Assembly (NCBI GenBank): GCA_005223045.1 | Contig: NJBM01000002.1 | Location: 431,982 to 495,981 of the forward strand | Direction of reading: 5' to 3' | Origin: Planctomycetes bacterium B3_Pla | GTDB taxonomy: Bacteria > Planctomycetota > Phycisphaerae > Sedimentisphaerales > Anaerobacaceae | Length of the DNA stretch: 64,000 nt | In this document: one piece after another, positions 43,036-51,554 of the stretch | Numbering within the stretch: the stretch's first letter is position 1 | How the letters are laid out: every line of letters starts with the position of its first letter | Position numbers and translations under genes: made by a program | The notes under the pieces: generated by a model | Database searches by the model: none | Told to the model about the DNA's origin: nothing | Seen by the model: the letters and a program-made list of their open reading frames with translations, nothing else

Positions 43036-43932
43036 TTACTTCTCTGGCGCGTCTTCCTCGACGAATATGAAGTTGCCGTCTTTGTCCTTTACTGGCTCAC
43101 CGGATGCATCTGTCTTGAGTCTCTGTTTTGGATCGGTTTCCGCAAGGCGCTTAGGCCGGTTCTGTTCAAGAGTTGGCCATGTACTGGGTTCTTTGGGGCC
43201 TACTCGGATGTCGGGCCTGCTCGATTTGCCGGGCCTGCTCGGTTTGCCGAATCTATGCACTAAACCAATTCCAATCGCATCGGCGTCATCGGTTGCCTGA
43301 TATTCGACAGCCAGGCTTGTGTTTTCGTCCATATTCCACGACAGCCCGACATATCCGCCGAACTCAGACTCCTGTTCGAGGTCGAATGAGAATGTTGTCC
43401 CCGAAATCCTTATATCTGCATCGCCGTCGATAAAATGGAAGAACGGGCCGCCGTAAACAGATAGCGAATTTATTTTGAGAGTTGGCCCTACAGCTACTTG
43501 ATACTCGTAAACATCGAAGTCGCCAGTGATGGCAAATCCGCTAACGGTATCTGTTTCGTCTCCATACAACCCGGTAAACTGAAACAGCGCGCCCCAATTC
43601 AACGAACCGGATTCTACAAGCGTTGCTTTTACGCCGAGGCCCCAGGCGAACTCATTGCCCAAGTCTTCAATCTCACCAGTGCCAACACGAGCCGACAGTT
43701 CCGCACCGTCACCTATGCCGAGAATAAATCGCGCGAAGTAAGTGTCTGCTTCAACGTCTTTCAATAGGCCGGATAAACCCTCAATTTCTATGTTGGTTTC
43801 GGATTCCGAATAGTCAAAACCAATCCCAAATTGTCCAGCTTCAATATCGCTGGTTGGCGGCCCCATGAATGTCAATGCCCAAACCGGGCCGGCAAACAGA
43901 ACCACAATGATTGTAATGACTACTCGTTTCAT
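43036..43932 (-). CDS. Outer-membrane beta-barrel protein with C-terminal extension
   Basis: The 298-residue protein has a signal peptide (IIVVLFAGPVWA) followed by alternating strands typical of an eight- or ten-stranded barrel: QFGIGFDYSESETNIEI, FAWGLGVKATL, YEYQVAVGPTLKI, TSLAVEYQATDDADAIGIGL. The barrel appears to end at GIGLVHRF, and about 70 hydrophilic residues follow with GEPVKDKDGNFIFVEE near the end. GGAG precedes the ATG. The function is unknown. It sits between two direct repeats and next to the second integrative element. Confidence 0.7.
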   Translation of the reverse strand: MKRVVITIIVVLFAGPVWALTFMGPPTSDIEAGQFGIGFDYSESETNIEIEGLSGLLKDVEADTYFARFILGIGDGAELSARVGTGEIEDLGNEFAWGLGVKATLVESGSLNWGALFQFTGLYGDETDTVSGFAITGDFDVYEYQVAVGPTLKINSLSVYGGPFFHFIDGDADIRISGTTFSFDLEQESEFGGYVGLSWNMDENTSLAVEYQATDDADAIGIGLVHRFGKPSRPGKSSRPDIRVGPKEPSTWPTLEQNRPKRLAETDPKQRLKTDASGEPVKDKDGNFIFVEEDAPEK

Positions 43933-44019
43933 TTTTTTCTCCTTTCAGAGAATTTACCTAGATTCTTGATACAACAAACGACTGCGTTAAATCTATACGG
44001 CGATTCTGAAAAGAGGATG

Positions 44020-44095
44020 TTTGCCTCTTTCGCGGTTACAATCTCACACTATCATTCTAACGATTGCCCGTCTCAATTCGACAGAAAGCTTTTCC
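44020..44095. repeat. Direct repeat flanking the barrel gene, copy 2
   Basis: Matches 42900-42975 (GCGGTTACAATCTCACACTA, GATTGCCCGTCTCAATTC, GACAGAAAG). It overlaps the last codons of the second integrase, so the repeat is linked to the element boundary. Confidence 0.7.
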
Positions 44096-45677
44096 CGTCG
44101 CTCAATCCGCCTGTTTCTGTGACCGTTTTGTTCTCAATTGGTTGTGAACTACGCCTGAGAGGGCTCGAACCCCTAACCTTCGGTTCCGTAGACCGAACTG
44201 TATCCGCCTTATTGTCGCACAACGCCGTTTCTTGAAGACCATCAAGGTTTTGTTTTCCACCTGCGCCCGTATCACTCCGTATTGATGCGCCCCCAAGACA
44301 AGATTTCGACAAGATTTCCCCGGTGACATTTGGCCCGTCCGTACCAGTTTTGGCTGCCTTCTGTTTCTGTCTGCTTGGTTGTGTCAGGTCCGGTAGGGCG
44401 TTTATGGCTTGGCGCTGCTGTTCTTCAAAGGCATGGGTGTAGTGACGAACCATATCTGGGGTCTTGTGTCGCATCGCACTCTGCCGCACCGCCTCCGGCG
44501 TTTCCGGATTCATACCAAGTAGCGAGGCGCATTGATGCCTCAGGCTGTGGAAGTCAAAATACAAGCCGTTCTCGCAATAGGGTATGTTGGCGTTGCGAAG
44601 ATCGAACTGCACCATCAGGGACGTCTTGTCGGTGAGGTGGAACACCTGCGCCTGCGGCAACTTGCTCGCACAATATTGCTCAATCTCCGCCGCCGTCGCG
44701 GGCTTCAAGAAGACCACTGCATCCTGTCGATTCTTTATCCTTCCCGCGATTATCGTGATCTTCTGCTCCTTGAAGTCGAAATCCTGTTTCCTCAGCCGGC
44801 GTATATCGCAACTACGCAATCCCGTCTCCGCGGCGAGCCGATATACAAGATTGCGGTCGTATCCGGTCAGGCCGTAAATCTTCGGCCCCTCCAGCACAGC
44901 CTCCAGAAGTCGCCTGAACTCGTCAATGCCAAGTACCCTCCGAGGATGACGGGCATCGACCTGCTGATTATCGAAGCCGTCCATGTACTCCACCGGCGAC
45001 GTCAAGTTCCTGTTCTTTGCCAGCCAGCGGCATAAGTACTTCACCATCCCCAGAAGGCCGTTATACCGGCGACGACTAATGCCCTTGCCACCGTCCCTGA
45101 GATCATCGAGATACTCCTTGAGTCGGTGAGGCGATATGTCCGACCATGCGCGGAAACCACAGTCATCAAAGACTCTATTCAGGCAACCCACAATCTCCTT
45201 GATATACGGTGCGCTCCGTTCCTTCGAAATCAGGTGGTCTCGAAAATCCTCGACATATTCTCTGAGCGTCTTGTCCGCTGTGAGATGGGGGTCCACAAGC
45301 CCGAATCCAATGAGTTCGTCCCTCACGCGGGCCGGTAGAGCCTCAATAGACCTTTGTAGCTCGTCCGTGAGCGGTGCGTTGTTGGCCTTACAGTTGAGCA
45401 AGTCCTGAATCGTATCAGCCAGTCGTTCGGTTTGCCGTTCGTTCGTGTACGCCTTCAGGCGCCTGCGAATTTCGAGATGGTCTACAAACTGGATGTGCCA
45501 GTGTGACGTCTCGACCAGAATCTTATTGCCAGACTCCGTCAGGCGTGCCTCTGTCATGCGCCCTCTGGAATCCTTGAACTTGGCATACTGTTTGCCCTCG
45601 TACCGCCCGCGCTTGCAGGTGAAGACTTTCGCCCTTTCAGGCAGCGGCTTCGAGTAAGTCGGTTTGTAAACTCGCAT
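44073..45677 (-). CDS. Tyrosine recombinase/integrase of element 2
   Basis: In this 534-residue protein the catalytic residues are Arg288 (ETGLRSCDIRR), His377 and Arg380 (FHSLRHQ), His404 (MRHKT) and Tyr413 (RHYTHAF). An N-terminal DNA-binding SAM-like domain spans about 130-235. The C-terminal residues STEPKVRGSSPLRRSSQP are encoded by a tRNA-Arg 3' half read in sense, so this gene ends in the attachment site. GAGGTG precedes the ATG. It is related to the integrase at 21512, but the tail reads its tRNA on the other strand. Confidence 0.9.
   Translation of the reverse strand: MRVYKPTYSKPLPERAKVFTCKRGRYEGKQYAKFKDSRGRMTEARLTESGNKILVETSHWHIQFVDHLEIRRRLKAYTNERQTERLADTIQDLLNCKANNAPLTDELQRSIEALPARVRDELIGFGLVDPHLTADKTLREYVEDFRDHLISKERSAPYIKEIVGCLNRVFDDCGFRAWSDISPHRLKEYLDDLRDGGKGISRRRYNGLLGMVKYLCRWLAKNRNLTSPVEYMDGFDNQQVDARHPRRVLGIDEFRRLLEAVLEGPKIYGLTGYDRNLVYRLAAETGLRSCDIRRLRKQDFDFKEQKITIIAGRIKNRQDAVVFLKPATAAEIEQYCASKLPQAQVFHLTDKTSLMVQFDLRNANIPYCENGLYFDFHSLRHQCASLLGMNPETPEAVRQSAMRHKTPDMVRHYTHAFEEQQRQAINALPDLTQPSRQKQKAAKTGTDGPNVTGEILSKSCLGGASIRSDTGAGGKQNLDGLQETALCDNKADTVRSTEPKVRGSSPLRRSSQPIENKTVTETGGLSDGKSFLSN
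44150..44196 (-). other. Attachment site: 3' half of tRNA-Arg (ACG)
   Basis: On the minus strand an anticodon stem-loop TCGGT-CTACGGA-ACCGA (anticodon ACG), variable AGGTT, T-arm AGGGG/CCTCT and acceptor strand CAGGCGT plus A are recognisable. The 5' half (expected ACGCCTG start and D-arm) is absent, so this is a partial copy inside the integrase gene, not a functional tRNA. Confidence 0.75.
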
Positions 45678-45854
45678 ATTGACACCTCAAAACAAAAGTG
45701 GTCAGGGGTGCATGAGGCTTAGATCAAGCCCTGTCGTCCTTACGGATAGACATTCCCTGACCGCAATTAGACTTTCGGTACTTAACGAATTGTGTCGATC
45801 TAATTTCATGTGTCTTCATTGTCGCACAGCTTCCTATTATTGTCCAGAAAAATC

Positions 45855-46127
45855 TCATTTGGCCACCTTTTCTCCACGAATCTCTGCCAATACTCCCTGC
45901 CATTCGGCACTATCCCGGTTCGGGCAGCCGCTTTCTGCCCACAGTTTCAGAAGATCGTATGGCCATAAGCTCTTGCTATTGAGTTTGACCGGTTGCGGCG
46001 TTCTTCCCGCCGCTGAGAGTTCGTACCAAAGTGACAGCCCAACACCGCAGAGTTTGCTCGCGGTTTTCGCGTCCACCAAAACCGGCGTAAGCGGTACAAA
46101 GCCAAAATGTCCGTCATCCTTGCTCAT
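45855..46127 (-). CDS. AlpA-like helix-turn-helix protein of element 2
   Basis: The start MSKDDGHFGFVPLTPVL at 46127 gives 90 residues. The HTH core is VDAKTASKLCGVGLSLWYEL, then GRTPQPVKLNSKSLWPYDLL and KLWAESGCP, the AlpA/excisionase layout. It lies between integrase and primase genes as in P4-like satellites. Its ATG overlaps the stop of the preceding gene (ATGA), so the pair is translationally coupled. Confidence 0.75.
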   Translation of the reverse strand: MSKDDGHFGFVPLTPVLVDAKTASKLCGVGLSLWYELSAAGRTPQPVKLNSKSLWPYDLLKLWAESGCPNRDSAEWQGVLAEIRGEKVAK

Positions 46128-46486
46128 TTCAAGTAATTGCCTTGAGCCGCTCGTCTGTTGGAACCCGATCCATTCGGTGAGTCCGACGGCCACCACCTCA
46201 CAAACGCATGAGACGACCGGCTCAGGATCCCAACTGCCTCGGCCTCGCTGCTGGCCTCGATATCCCGGGCTACCACCACTGGCCTGCCCTGGTCCCGGAC
46301 TATCTCGCCGTTGCCATCGAGAATATGGCACAGTGCTGTCCTGGCAGGCCTTTGATCCATGAGCTTGGTCGTCGCACGCCAATCGAGTAGTGGGTCCCAA
46401 AGCCGGAAGTTGCCATAGGTGGGCTCGTAGCCCATCGCCGCCAGAACTCGTCTCACTATCTCTTTGTATTGCTCTGCTTTGACCAT
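46124..46486 (-). CDS. Hypothetical protein of element 2 (120 residues)
   Basis: A soluble protein beginning MVKAEQYKEIVRRVLAAMGY with RLWDPLLDWRATTKLMDQRP and RPVVVARDIEASSEAEAVGI. No family is recognised. It is the first gene of the coupled pair with the AlpA-like protein, and a cluster of TGTAACCGGTT repeats lies directly upstream, probably controlling it. Confidence 0.55.
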   Translation of the reverse strand: MVKAEQYKEIVRRVLAAMGYEPTYGNFRLWDPLLDWRATTKLMDQRPARTALCHILDGNGEIVRDQGRPVVVARDIEASSEAEAVGILSRSSHAFVRWWPSDSPNGSGSNRRAAQGNYLK

Positions 46487-46492
46487 ATTTTT

Positions 46493-46615
46493 TTGTAACC
46501 TGTAACCGGTTGTAACCGGTTTCTGGCTATAGTCTCTCTTTACGCGAGTAATTTACGAGGGAGGTTTACCCAAAAAGCGGTTAACCCGGTTACAGCTATC
46601 AAAAAACCGGTTACA
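46493..46615. repeat. TGTAACCGGTT repeat cluster
   Basis: Direct copies TGTAACCGGT at 46501 and 46511 (and a partial at 46493) face inverted copies CGGTTAACCCGGTTACAG (46578-46595) and AACCGGTTACA (46605-46615). The cluster sits between the primase end and the upstream region of the 120-residue protein gene, and is suited to an operator or origin. Confidence 0.7.
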
Positions 46616-46643
46616 CTGGCGCCTCGCCTCATTATTTACAGCC

Positions 46644-49064
46644 CTATATCGGTGTACTACCATCGGTATCCCCTTCAAGGACATTTGTAAATTGCTCCGA
46701 ATCATACTGCCCGTTCTCTTTGATAGTGACTCCAATCCAACATTTTCCATTCTTGGTTTCGCCCACATCATTGGTGTACCGCTTGGATACTCTCTTACAT
46801 CCGCGAGACTCCATTCGTTGGTTAAACTCCCGTGGTTCAAGCGGCTTTTTTATGCCGATGGCCTTGGTCCATTCGTCGTATTTCGCCCTCATTTCCCGGA
46901 CCGGCACGAATGCGTCCGGAGCGAACTCGAGCTCGTCCTCGCAAAAATCGCCCAGTGGATCCAGCTCGTCCCTGTACTCTCTTGTAGCCCTTTTGACCGT
47001 CTCTGGTATGGGCAACCCTGACTTCTGCCATTTCAGGCATCCTTGGACTAACCATGCGAGAATTGCTGGACCGGCGACGTCGGGATTTCTAAGAAGAGCC
47101 TTAACCCGAGGGTCGCGTTTATCTTCGGGGACCACGTGATTGAACGGTATTCTCAGTATCCTTCGCCACATAGCTGCATCGCTATCGTTGACGATCGGCG
47201 CGTGGTTGCAGGCTAACCATAGCTTGAATTGTGGAAGGAATTCAAAGGACTCCTGGAACAAGAACCTCGCCCGTACAGTGTCGCCTCCTGTGAGCATTTT
47301 GACAAGTCCTTCGGCCAATTTCTTACCTTCATCGACCTCGTTGCTTAGAACGAACCTGGCGCCGGCCAGTGCGGCTATATCGTTGCGTGGGCCGTGCGAT
47401 GATCCCTGTTGTTTAAGGAACGTCTCGAAGTCCGCTGTTTGTGCATATTGTCCCAGGGTGGCCTTGATCCCGTCGAGGATTGTTGACTTGCCTGTTGCAG
47501 TGTCTCCGTGGACGAGGAATAACTTTTCTTCGCCAATGTCACCTGTGAGTGAGTAACCTGATGCACATTGGAAGAACTCTATGAGTGTCTCGTCCCCGTC
47601 GAAGGCAGTCATCAACACCTTATCCCACAAATCGTACCTGGCATTTGGGTCAAAGACCACGGGGGCTCGCTTGGTTATCATGTTTTTAGGATCATGCTTA
47701 CGTAGCTTGCCTTTCCACAAGTCGATTGTCCCATTGAGACAATTAAACAAGTACTTGTCGGTGTCAAACTGGTCTGCATACGCGCTTATCGGTGGGAGCT
47801 TCTTGGCAAGGTTCTGCATCGCCTGCAACCGTCCTGCCCCCTCTGATTGAAATGCCCATGCCACCAATTTCTTGCGTTTGGCTTCGTCGTCTATATGGCT
47901 TGCCTCTTCCAAAATCGAGCGAGCAGTCCTGATAGCAAGCCGCCCAGCTTTGACATCACCAAGTTGTTCGTTCCATCGCGTGCCGTCGAACCAGAGCCAC
48001 TTTCTTCTGTTGTGGTCATACCGTAGAGTGTTTTTATGTTGAGCTGCGAACCGTTCAGCATTCCCTGTGTCGCTACGGTGATATTTCTTTCTTGCGGGCT
48101 TGTAGCCGGAGACGTTCTGCGCGATATCTTCGACCTCGGCATCTTCAAGCGGTGGGTCGCACCGTTTCTCGTTTACGTTTTTGAGGGCCTGTAGTATGTC
48201 TTCCTCATCGAACCCCCCGTGACGCATAGTGCCGCCGAGGGAAAGTAGGGTACTGTTGCGCTTGCCCTCGGGTATCGGTTCGTCGCTCGACCGGGCTTCG
48301 GATTTCTTCCTTCCTTTGGTCCCGTAAATCCATTTCGGGCAGGGAGCTAGTGGGATCTTCTTCGGGTCAGGCCCCCAGCAGTATTCTTTTCCGCTGATGT
48401 GTTTCGATGGCGGCGCGACCAGGTACCCCGGGGATTTATCAGGGGCGCTCTGTCCCCGGACGTCTAAACCGGGACCGAGCGTTCCCTCCGAGCTGGGTAC
48501 GTATCCGCCGGCCGGCCACTCGACATAATAGTGCCTGCGGGGCTGTTGAAAAAGTCCCACCGTGACGCCTGAGATTGCCACGCGATTCTGCGAATCGCTC
48601 GCAATGACATAAAAATGGAGCTTTTGTCATTGCGATGAGCGGAGCGACGAAGCAATCTCACCTTTTTCAACAGCCCCCCTGCCCCCTCCGCCTGTTTTAA
48701 CACTTGGAGTCAGCAGGAGTTTAGGGTATTTTTTGAGTGACTCATTGCCGCCGTGCTCTGGGTCGATGTCCAATAGAACAAGCCCTGATTCTTTGCCGGC
48801 GAGGATGCCTATGTTAACATCATAGTCACCACCGAACCATTTGAGGATGGTTTCCTCGTCAGTCGTGGCGTCCTTGGAGCCGTTGGGCACTAAGGGGCTG
48901 TAAGGGTGCTTGCCGGGCTTGCATGGCTTTTTACGGGGACAGGTGCAGTGACCGCCCTTGATTGTGTGCAGTGGCAGGACCGGCCATCCCTGGCTAATGT
49001 AATATAATGCACATTCAAGAGTGCGGTCCATGCGCTCCCTGGTGATTTGTTTCTTATCCATCAT
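46644..49064 (-). pseudogene. Primase-polymerase/SF3 helicase of element 2, interrupted by miniature element
   Basis: The gene encodes an N-terminal primase-polymerase domain (VNIGILAGKESGLVLLDIDP, with the DID acidic pair). A PriCT-like region and a D5_N/SF3 helicase follow, with Walker A GDTATGKST and sensor FKLWLACNHAP. It is an about 800-residue replication protein of the P4/phage type. At 48539-48677 the family B element is inserted after TPSVKTGGGG; the continuation RHYYVEWPAGG resumes in the same frame. Insertion plus duplication is 144 bases, so the frame is preserved, and only one TGA (about 48627) inside the element separates the halves. Restart at 48581 could still give a 645-residue helicase. 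GGGGGG precedes the ATG. Confidence 0.85.
48539..48677. mobile_element. Miniature element family B, copy 2 (139 bp, 5-bp target duplication)
   Basis: The ends are GGGGCTGTTGAAAAAG and CTTTTTCAACAGCCCC. CCTGC occurs at 48534-48538 and 48678-48682; removing the element and one CCTGC restores the primase reading frame. About 90 percent identical by eye to the copy at 16123-16261. Confidence 0.92.
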
Positions 49065-49239
49065 CAAATTCCCCCCCTAAAATCTGCGTGGCCCGTGATT
49101 GCATGGCGATTCGCAGGCTTCGGCGGTGCTTTTCGGGTATAGGGCAAGAAAGTGTTGGAATTGGGACTTGACGAACATCGGCCGGACGTGTATCGTAGTG
49201 CCCGTAGTGTCTTCCCCCAGCCGGCCTGCCAGCCGGCAT
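49054..49239 (-). CDS. Small protein upstream of the primase gene
   Basis: The 61-residue product ends HRRSLRIAMQSRATQILGGE then FDDG. Its stop lies just inside the primase start, so it would be coupled. Two other overlapping frames (49064-49258 and 49077-49277) are equally long; this one is preferred for its helical C-terminus and overlap. The start is not supported by a clear ribosome-binding site. Confidence 0.35.
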   Translation of the reverse strand: MPAGRPAGGRHYGHYDTRPADVRQVPIPTLSCPIPEKHRRSLRIAMQSRATQILGGEFDDG

Positions 49240-49254
49240 TTTTCATTGTCGCGT

Positions 49255-49461
49255 TCATCCTGCAGATGCAACTGCATCGTTCCTGCTCTGTCGCTTGGAA
49301 CTAATAAAGTCCCTGACGGCTTCCAACGTTGTGATGGGGAACAGCCTCACCAAACCCGCCCTGGCAGCAGGCTCAATCCGAGATTTCCTAATCGCATACG
49401 CGACCGCATCGCGGTCGGCGTCGAGCGTCCTCGCGATGTCTGATACGGTTAAAAAATTCAT
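49255..49461 (-). CDS. Small MerR/AlpA-like DNA-binding protein
   Basis: The 68-residue protein reads MNFLTVSDIARTLDADRDAV, then AYAIRKSRIEPAARAGLVRL and FPITTLEAVRDFI. This is a single winged helix-turn-helix of the excisionase or DNA-binding type. It is the promoter-proximal gene before the primase, next to the iteron-like repeats, and may regulate replication or excision. Confidence 0.65.
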   Translation of the reverse strand: MNFLTVSDIARTLDADRDAVAYAIRKSRIEPAARAGLVRLFPITTLEAVRDFISSKRQSRNDAVASAG

Positions 49462-49581
49462 GGTCTTGTTCTTTCATTCAATGGCACATGTTTTTCTGTT
49501 CTCTACTACTGTTATGAAAGCATAATGTTCGGTCTCGCGTCCATTCTAAAGCCTGTATTAACAAGAGTTTACGGTGAATTG

Positions 49582-49719
49582 TGGACGCAGAAATGGACGC
49601 AGAAGTTGTGCGCAGGGCGTCATTTTGGAATGCGTAAACTGACAGGAAACGAGCTTGGGAGTAGCTTACATCGCAGATTAGAGTTGGACGCAGAATAGAC
49701 GCGGAAATGGACGCAGGAA
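49582..49719. repeat. 12-bp iteron-like direct repeats
   Basis: TGGACGCAGAAA-type units lie at 49582, 49594, 49685, 49696 (TAGACGCGGAAA) and 49708, in two groups with units 11-12 bp apart. A degenerate TGCGCAGG follows the second unit. The phased spacing equals roughly one helical turn, as in replication-origin iterons. Confidence 0.75.
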
Positions 49720-49727
49720 TTTTGCGG

Positions 49728-50777
49728 TCATTCTTGTGAAAACATCCAACCGCAAGCCATTTTTGTTTTAATTCGACCGTTCTCCCAATACAAAGTCTTC
49801 GCAATATCAGGGCGCTTTCGACGCCTGGTAAGATAGTCTTTCAGGCGGTTCTTCTCTTTCTTAGTGCCCCTGATTCCGTCTTGCGTTGGGTTGGAGTCTA
49901 TCCGTCTTAGTTTCTCAAGGCTGCCACCTGTGATGTTCCAGCGACCTTCTAACTTTATAGGTTTAATCTCGGCGCGTTGTTCTTTGCTTGTGTCTGTGTC
50001 GAGCAGCCCATTGGACTGCAGGTCAAGCTTTGTCTGAATCCACAGACTTTCAAAAAACTCAGACTCACTTCGCGGCGTAAGTGTGATCTTCGGCTTGTAT
50101 TCCTGACCGTCGGCTCGCATTACCCGTTTGGTGAAAAAATCCGGATATACGCTGCAAATCTTTTGCGGACAGAAGATCCACATCATGGCAAACGCATCAA
50201 GAGAGGCTCCCAATACCAGATACGCCGCTGGCAAATCACGCTCAGGCCTGAATACCCAGAATTTGTATTCGGCAAAGAATATCCACGGATCATCTTTTTC
50301 ATCAGGACTTTTTGTGTTGTCGTACTGGTGCTTTCTGGTCAGGAAGACACTCTCTTGCCTATGCCAGTAGTCCAAAATGTTAGGCTGCACGAGCAAGTCG
50401 TATCGTTGACGCCAGACGTTAGTCTTATTACGTCCCTCCAGCAGAAACATGGGAATACTTGATTCATACAGGGTGTGTGTGATGCAATCGGCCACCTGAT
50501 CTACCGTATACTGTGAAAGATGCTCTTCACCGCAGTTGGCTGTCCTGAGAAACTCGGTTCGGAGTCGGTCATAAGCTATCAAAGGCGGCCTATTTGTCTT
50601 CCACTGTCGCCAGCGATTCCAGTAACCGCAGATATCCTGAAATGTCCCAAGTTGACGGCTATCGAGCGGGACAATCTCTTTGCAGCTATTGTCAAAAGGC
50701 CGCTCCCTGACATCTAAAAGGTGCTCTGCATCCTCACCATCCATGAGACTTGCTTGTCTGAGGCTATGCGTAATCAT
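49728..50777 (-). CDS. Unknown 349-residue element protein
   Basis: The start at 50777 follows GGAGTAGGTAA. The protein is soluble, rich in Trp, Tyr and Arg: ICGYWNRWRQWKTNRPPLIA, DLPAAYLVLGASLDAFAMMW and, near the end, GRWNITGGSLEKLRR and NRLKDYLTRRRKRPD. The basic C-terminus suggests DNA binding. No family is recognised. It is the outermost gene of element 2, as the unknown gene at 25215 is among the outer genes of element 1. Confidence 0.55.
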   Translation of the reverse strand: MITHSLRQASLMDGEDAEHLLDVRERPFDNSCKEIVPLDSRQLGTFQDICGYWNRWRQWKTNRPPLIAYDRLRTEFLRTANCGEEHLSQYTVDQVADCITHTLYESSIPMFLLEGRNKTNVWRQRYDLLVQPNILDYWHRQESVFLTRKHQYDNTKSPDEKDDPWIFFAEYKFWVFRPERDLPAAYLVLGASLDAFAMMWIFCPQKICSVYPDFFTKRVMRADGQEYKPKITLTPRSESEFFESLWIQTKLDLQSNGLLDTDTSKEQRAEIKPIKLEGRWNITGGSLEKLRRIDSNPTQDGIRGTKKEKNRLKDYLTRRRKRPDIAKTLYWENGRIKTKMACGWMFSQE

Positions 50778-51200
50778 AGTTACCTACTCCAAGGCCCAGG
50801 TGGATGCGGCAGGGGAGTAGGTGAATGCCCGCCGCTGCCGTCCGGGCTGAATGTCAAAGCCGGGTAGCGATCGCCGACATAAAATCAGTCTAAACAGGGG
50901 AAGGTTTCGAGTCAAATGCTATGAGCAACGGCGGTTTCCACTTTACATGACTTTACATCCCCGCCATGTTTCTCCGTTCATAAGCTCACATTTGAGAACG
51001 GACCCGGCAACTCCTATTCTGCACTTAGAGGCCCCATAACTTGCATATAGGGCATTTTGACGTCTTGAGTGGTCTGGAGAAAATTTCCAGTTTTTGCAAA
51101 ATGCGTGTAAAGTAAGTAAGAAGAAAAATTTCAGAAATGCACGAAAACGGCAATGCCTTGACCCGCTAACACGCAATCCCCAGGAAGGACCCAAATCGGC

Positions 51201-51230
51201 AGGTCGGAGGTTCGAATCCTCCCCCCGCTA
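51201..51230 (+). other. 3' part of an initiator-like tRNA (attachment-site scar)
   Basis: A variable loop AGGTC, T-arm GGAGG-TTCGAAT-CCTCC and acceptor strand CCCCGCT plus A form the end of a tRNA, most like initiator tRNA-Met. The sequence before it does not provide the rest of the cloverleaf. Degenerate copies occur at 58062, 62522, 62698 and, partly, 62874. Confidence 0.65.
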
Positions 51231-51377
51231 TTTCGGTAAGTCCAGCAAGGCCAGTCACTTACGACTGGCTTTTCTTCTGCGCCAAAAGCTGAAATTTTCC
51301 GCTTGGGCTTGCCTGGGGCTTGTCTGGGCGTGCCGGTAATGTCGAGGAAATGGTCCTGACCTCCGGGGTAAAAACCT
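51231..51377. repeat. Left copy of the direct repeat flanking the 6.9-kb block
   Basis: It shares TAAGTCCAGCAAGGCCAGTC, GCTTGCCTGGGGCTTGTCTG and GACCTCCGGGGTAAAAACCT, in the same order, with 58136-58405. The right copy has an extra internal insertion. Confidence 0.8.
51248..51275 (+). terminator. Intrinsic terminator of the tRNA scar
   Basis: GCCAGTC pairs with GACTGGC over a six-base loop and is followed by TTTTCTT. Confidence 0.65.
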
Positions 51378-51554
51378 GGGTCCGGCTTGTGGGGCTTGGC
51401 AGGTCCGCCTACGGGTATGAAACTTGCCCTAGTCGGACGCTAAGCTGGATCAGTAAGCGCAAGTGGTCCGATGTTTGCTTGACAAGCGCAGCCTGGCCGA
51501 AACGGCGGTCCGTTTTCAGAAGTCATGTGCGGCTGCAGAGGCATTTCAGGCGCA

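Larger units (their letters stand above)
50778..51554. other. Right flank of element 2 with tRNA-derived boundary
   Basis: No gene is supported until the molybdenum hydroxylase. It holds a tRNA 3' part (51201-51230), its terminator (51248-51275) and the left copy of a long direct repeat (51231-51377). A frame reading SAGRRFESSPRYFGKSSKAS across the tRNA part resembles an integrase tail. Confidence 0.5.

Noticed and set aside
45679..46362. 227-codon plus-strand frame opposite the AlpA-like genes of element 2
   Set aside because: Antisense to two coupled genes; no ribosome-binding site or domain.
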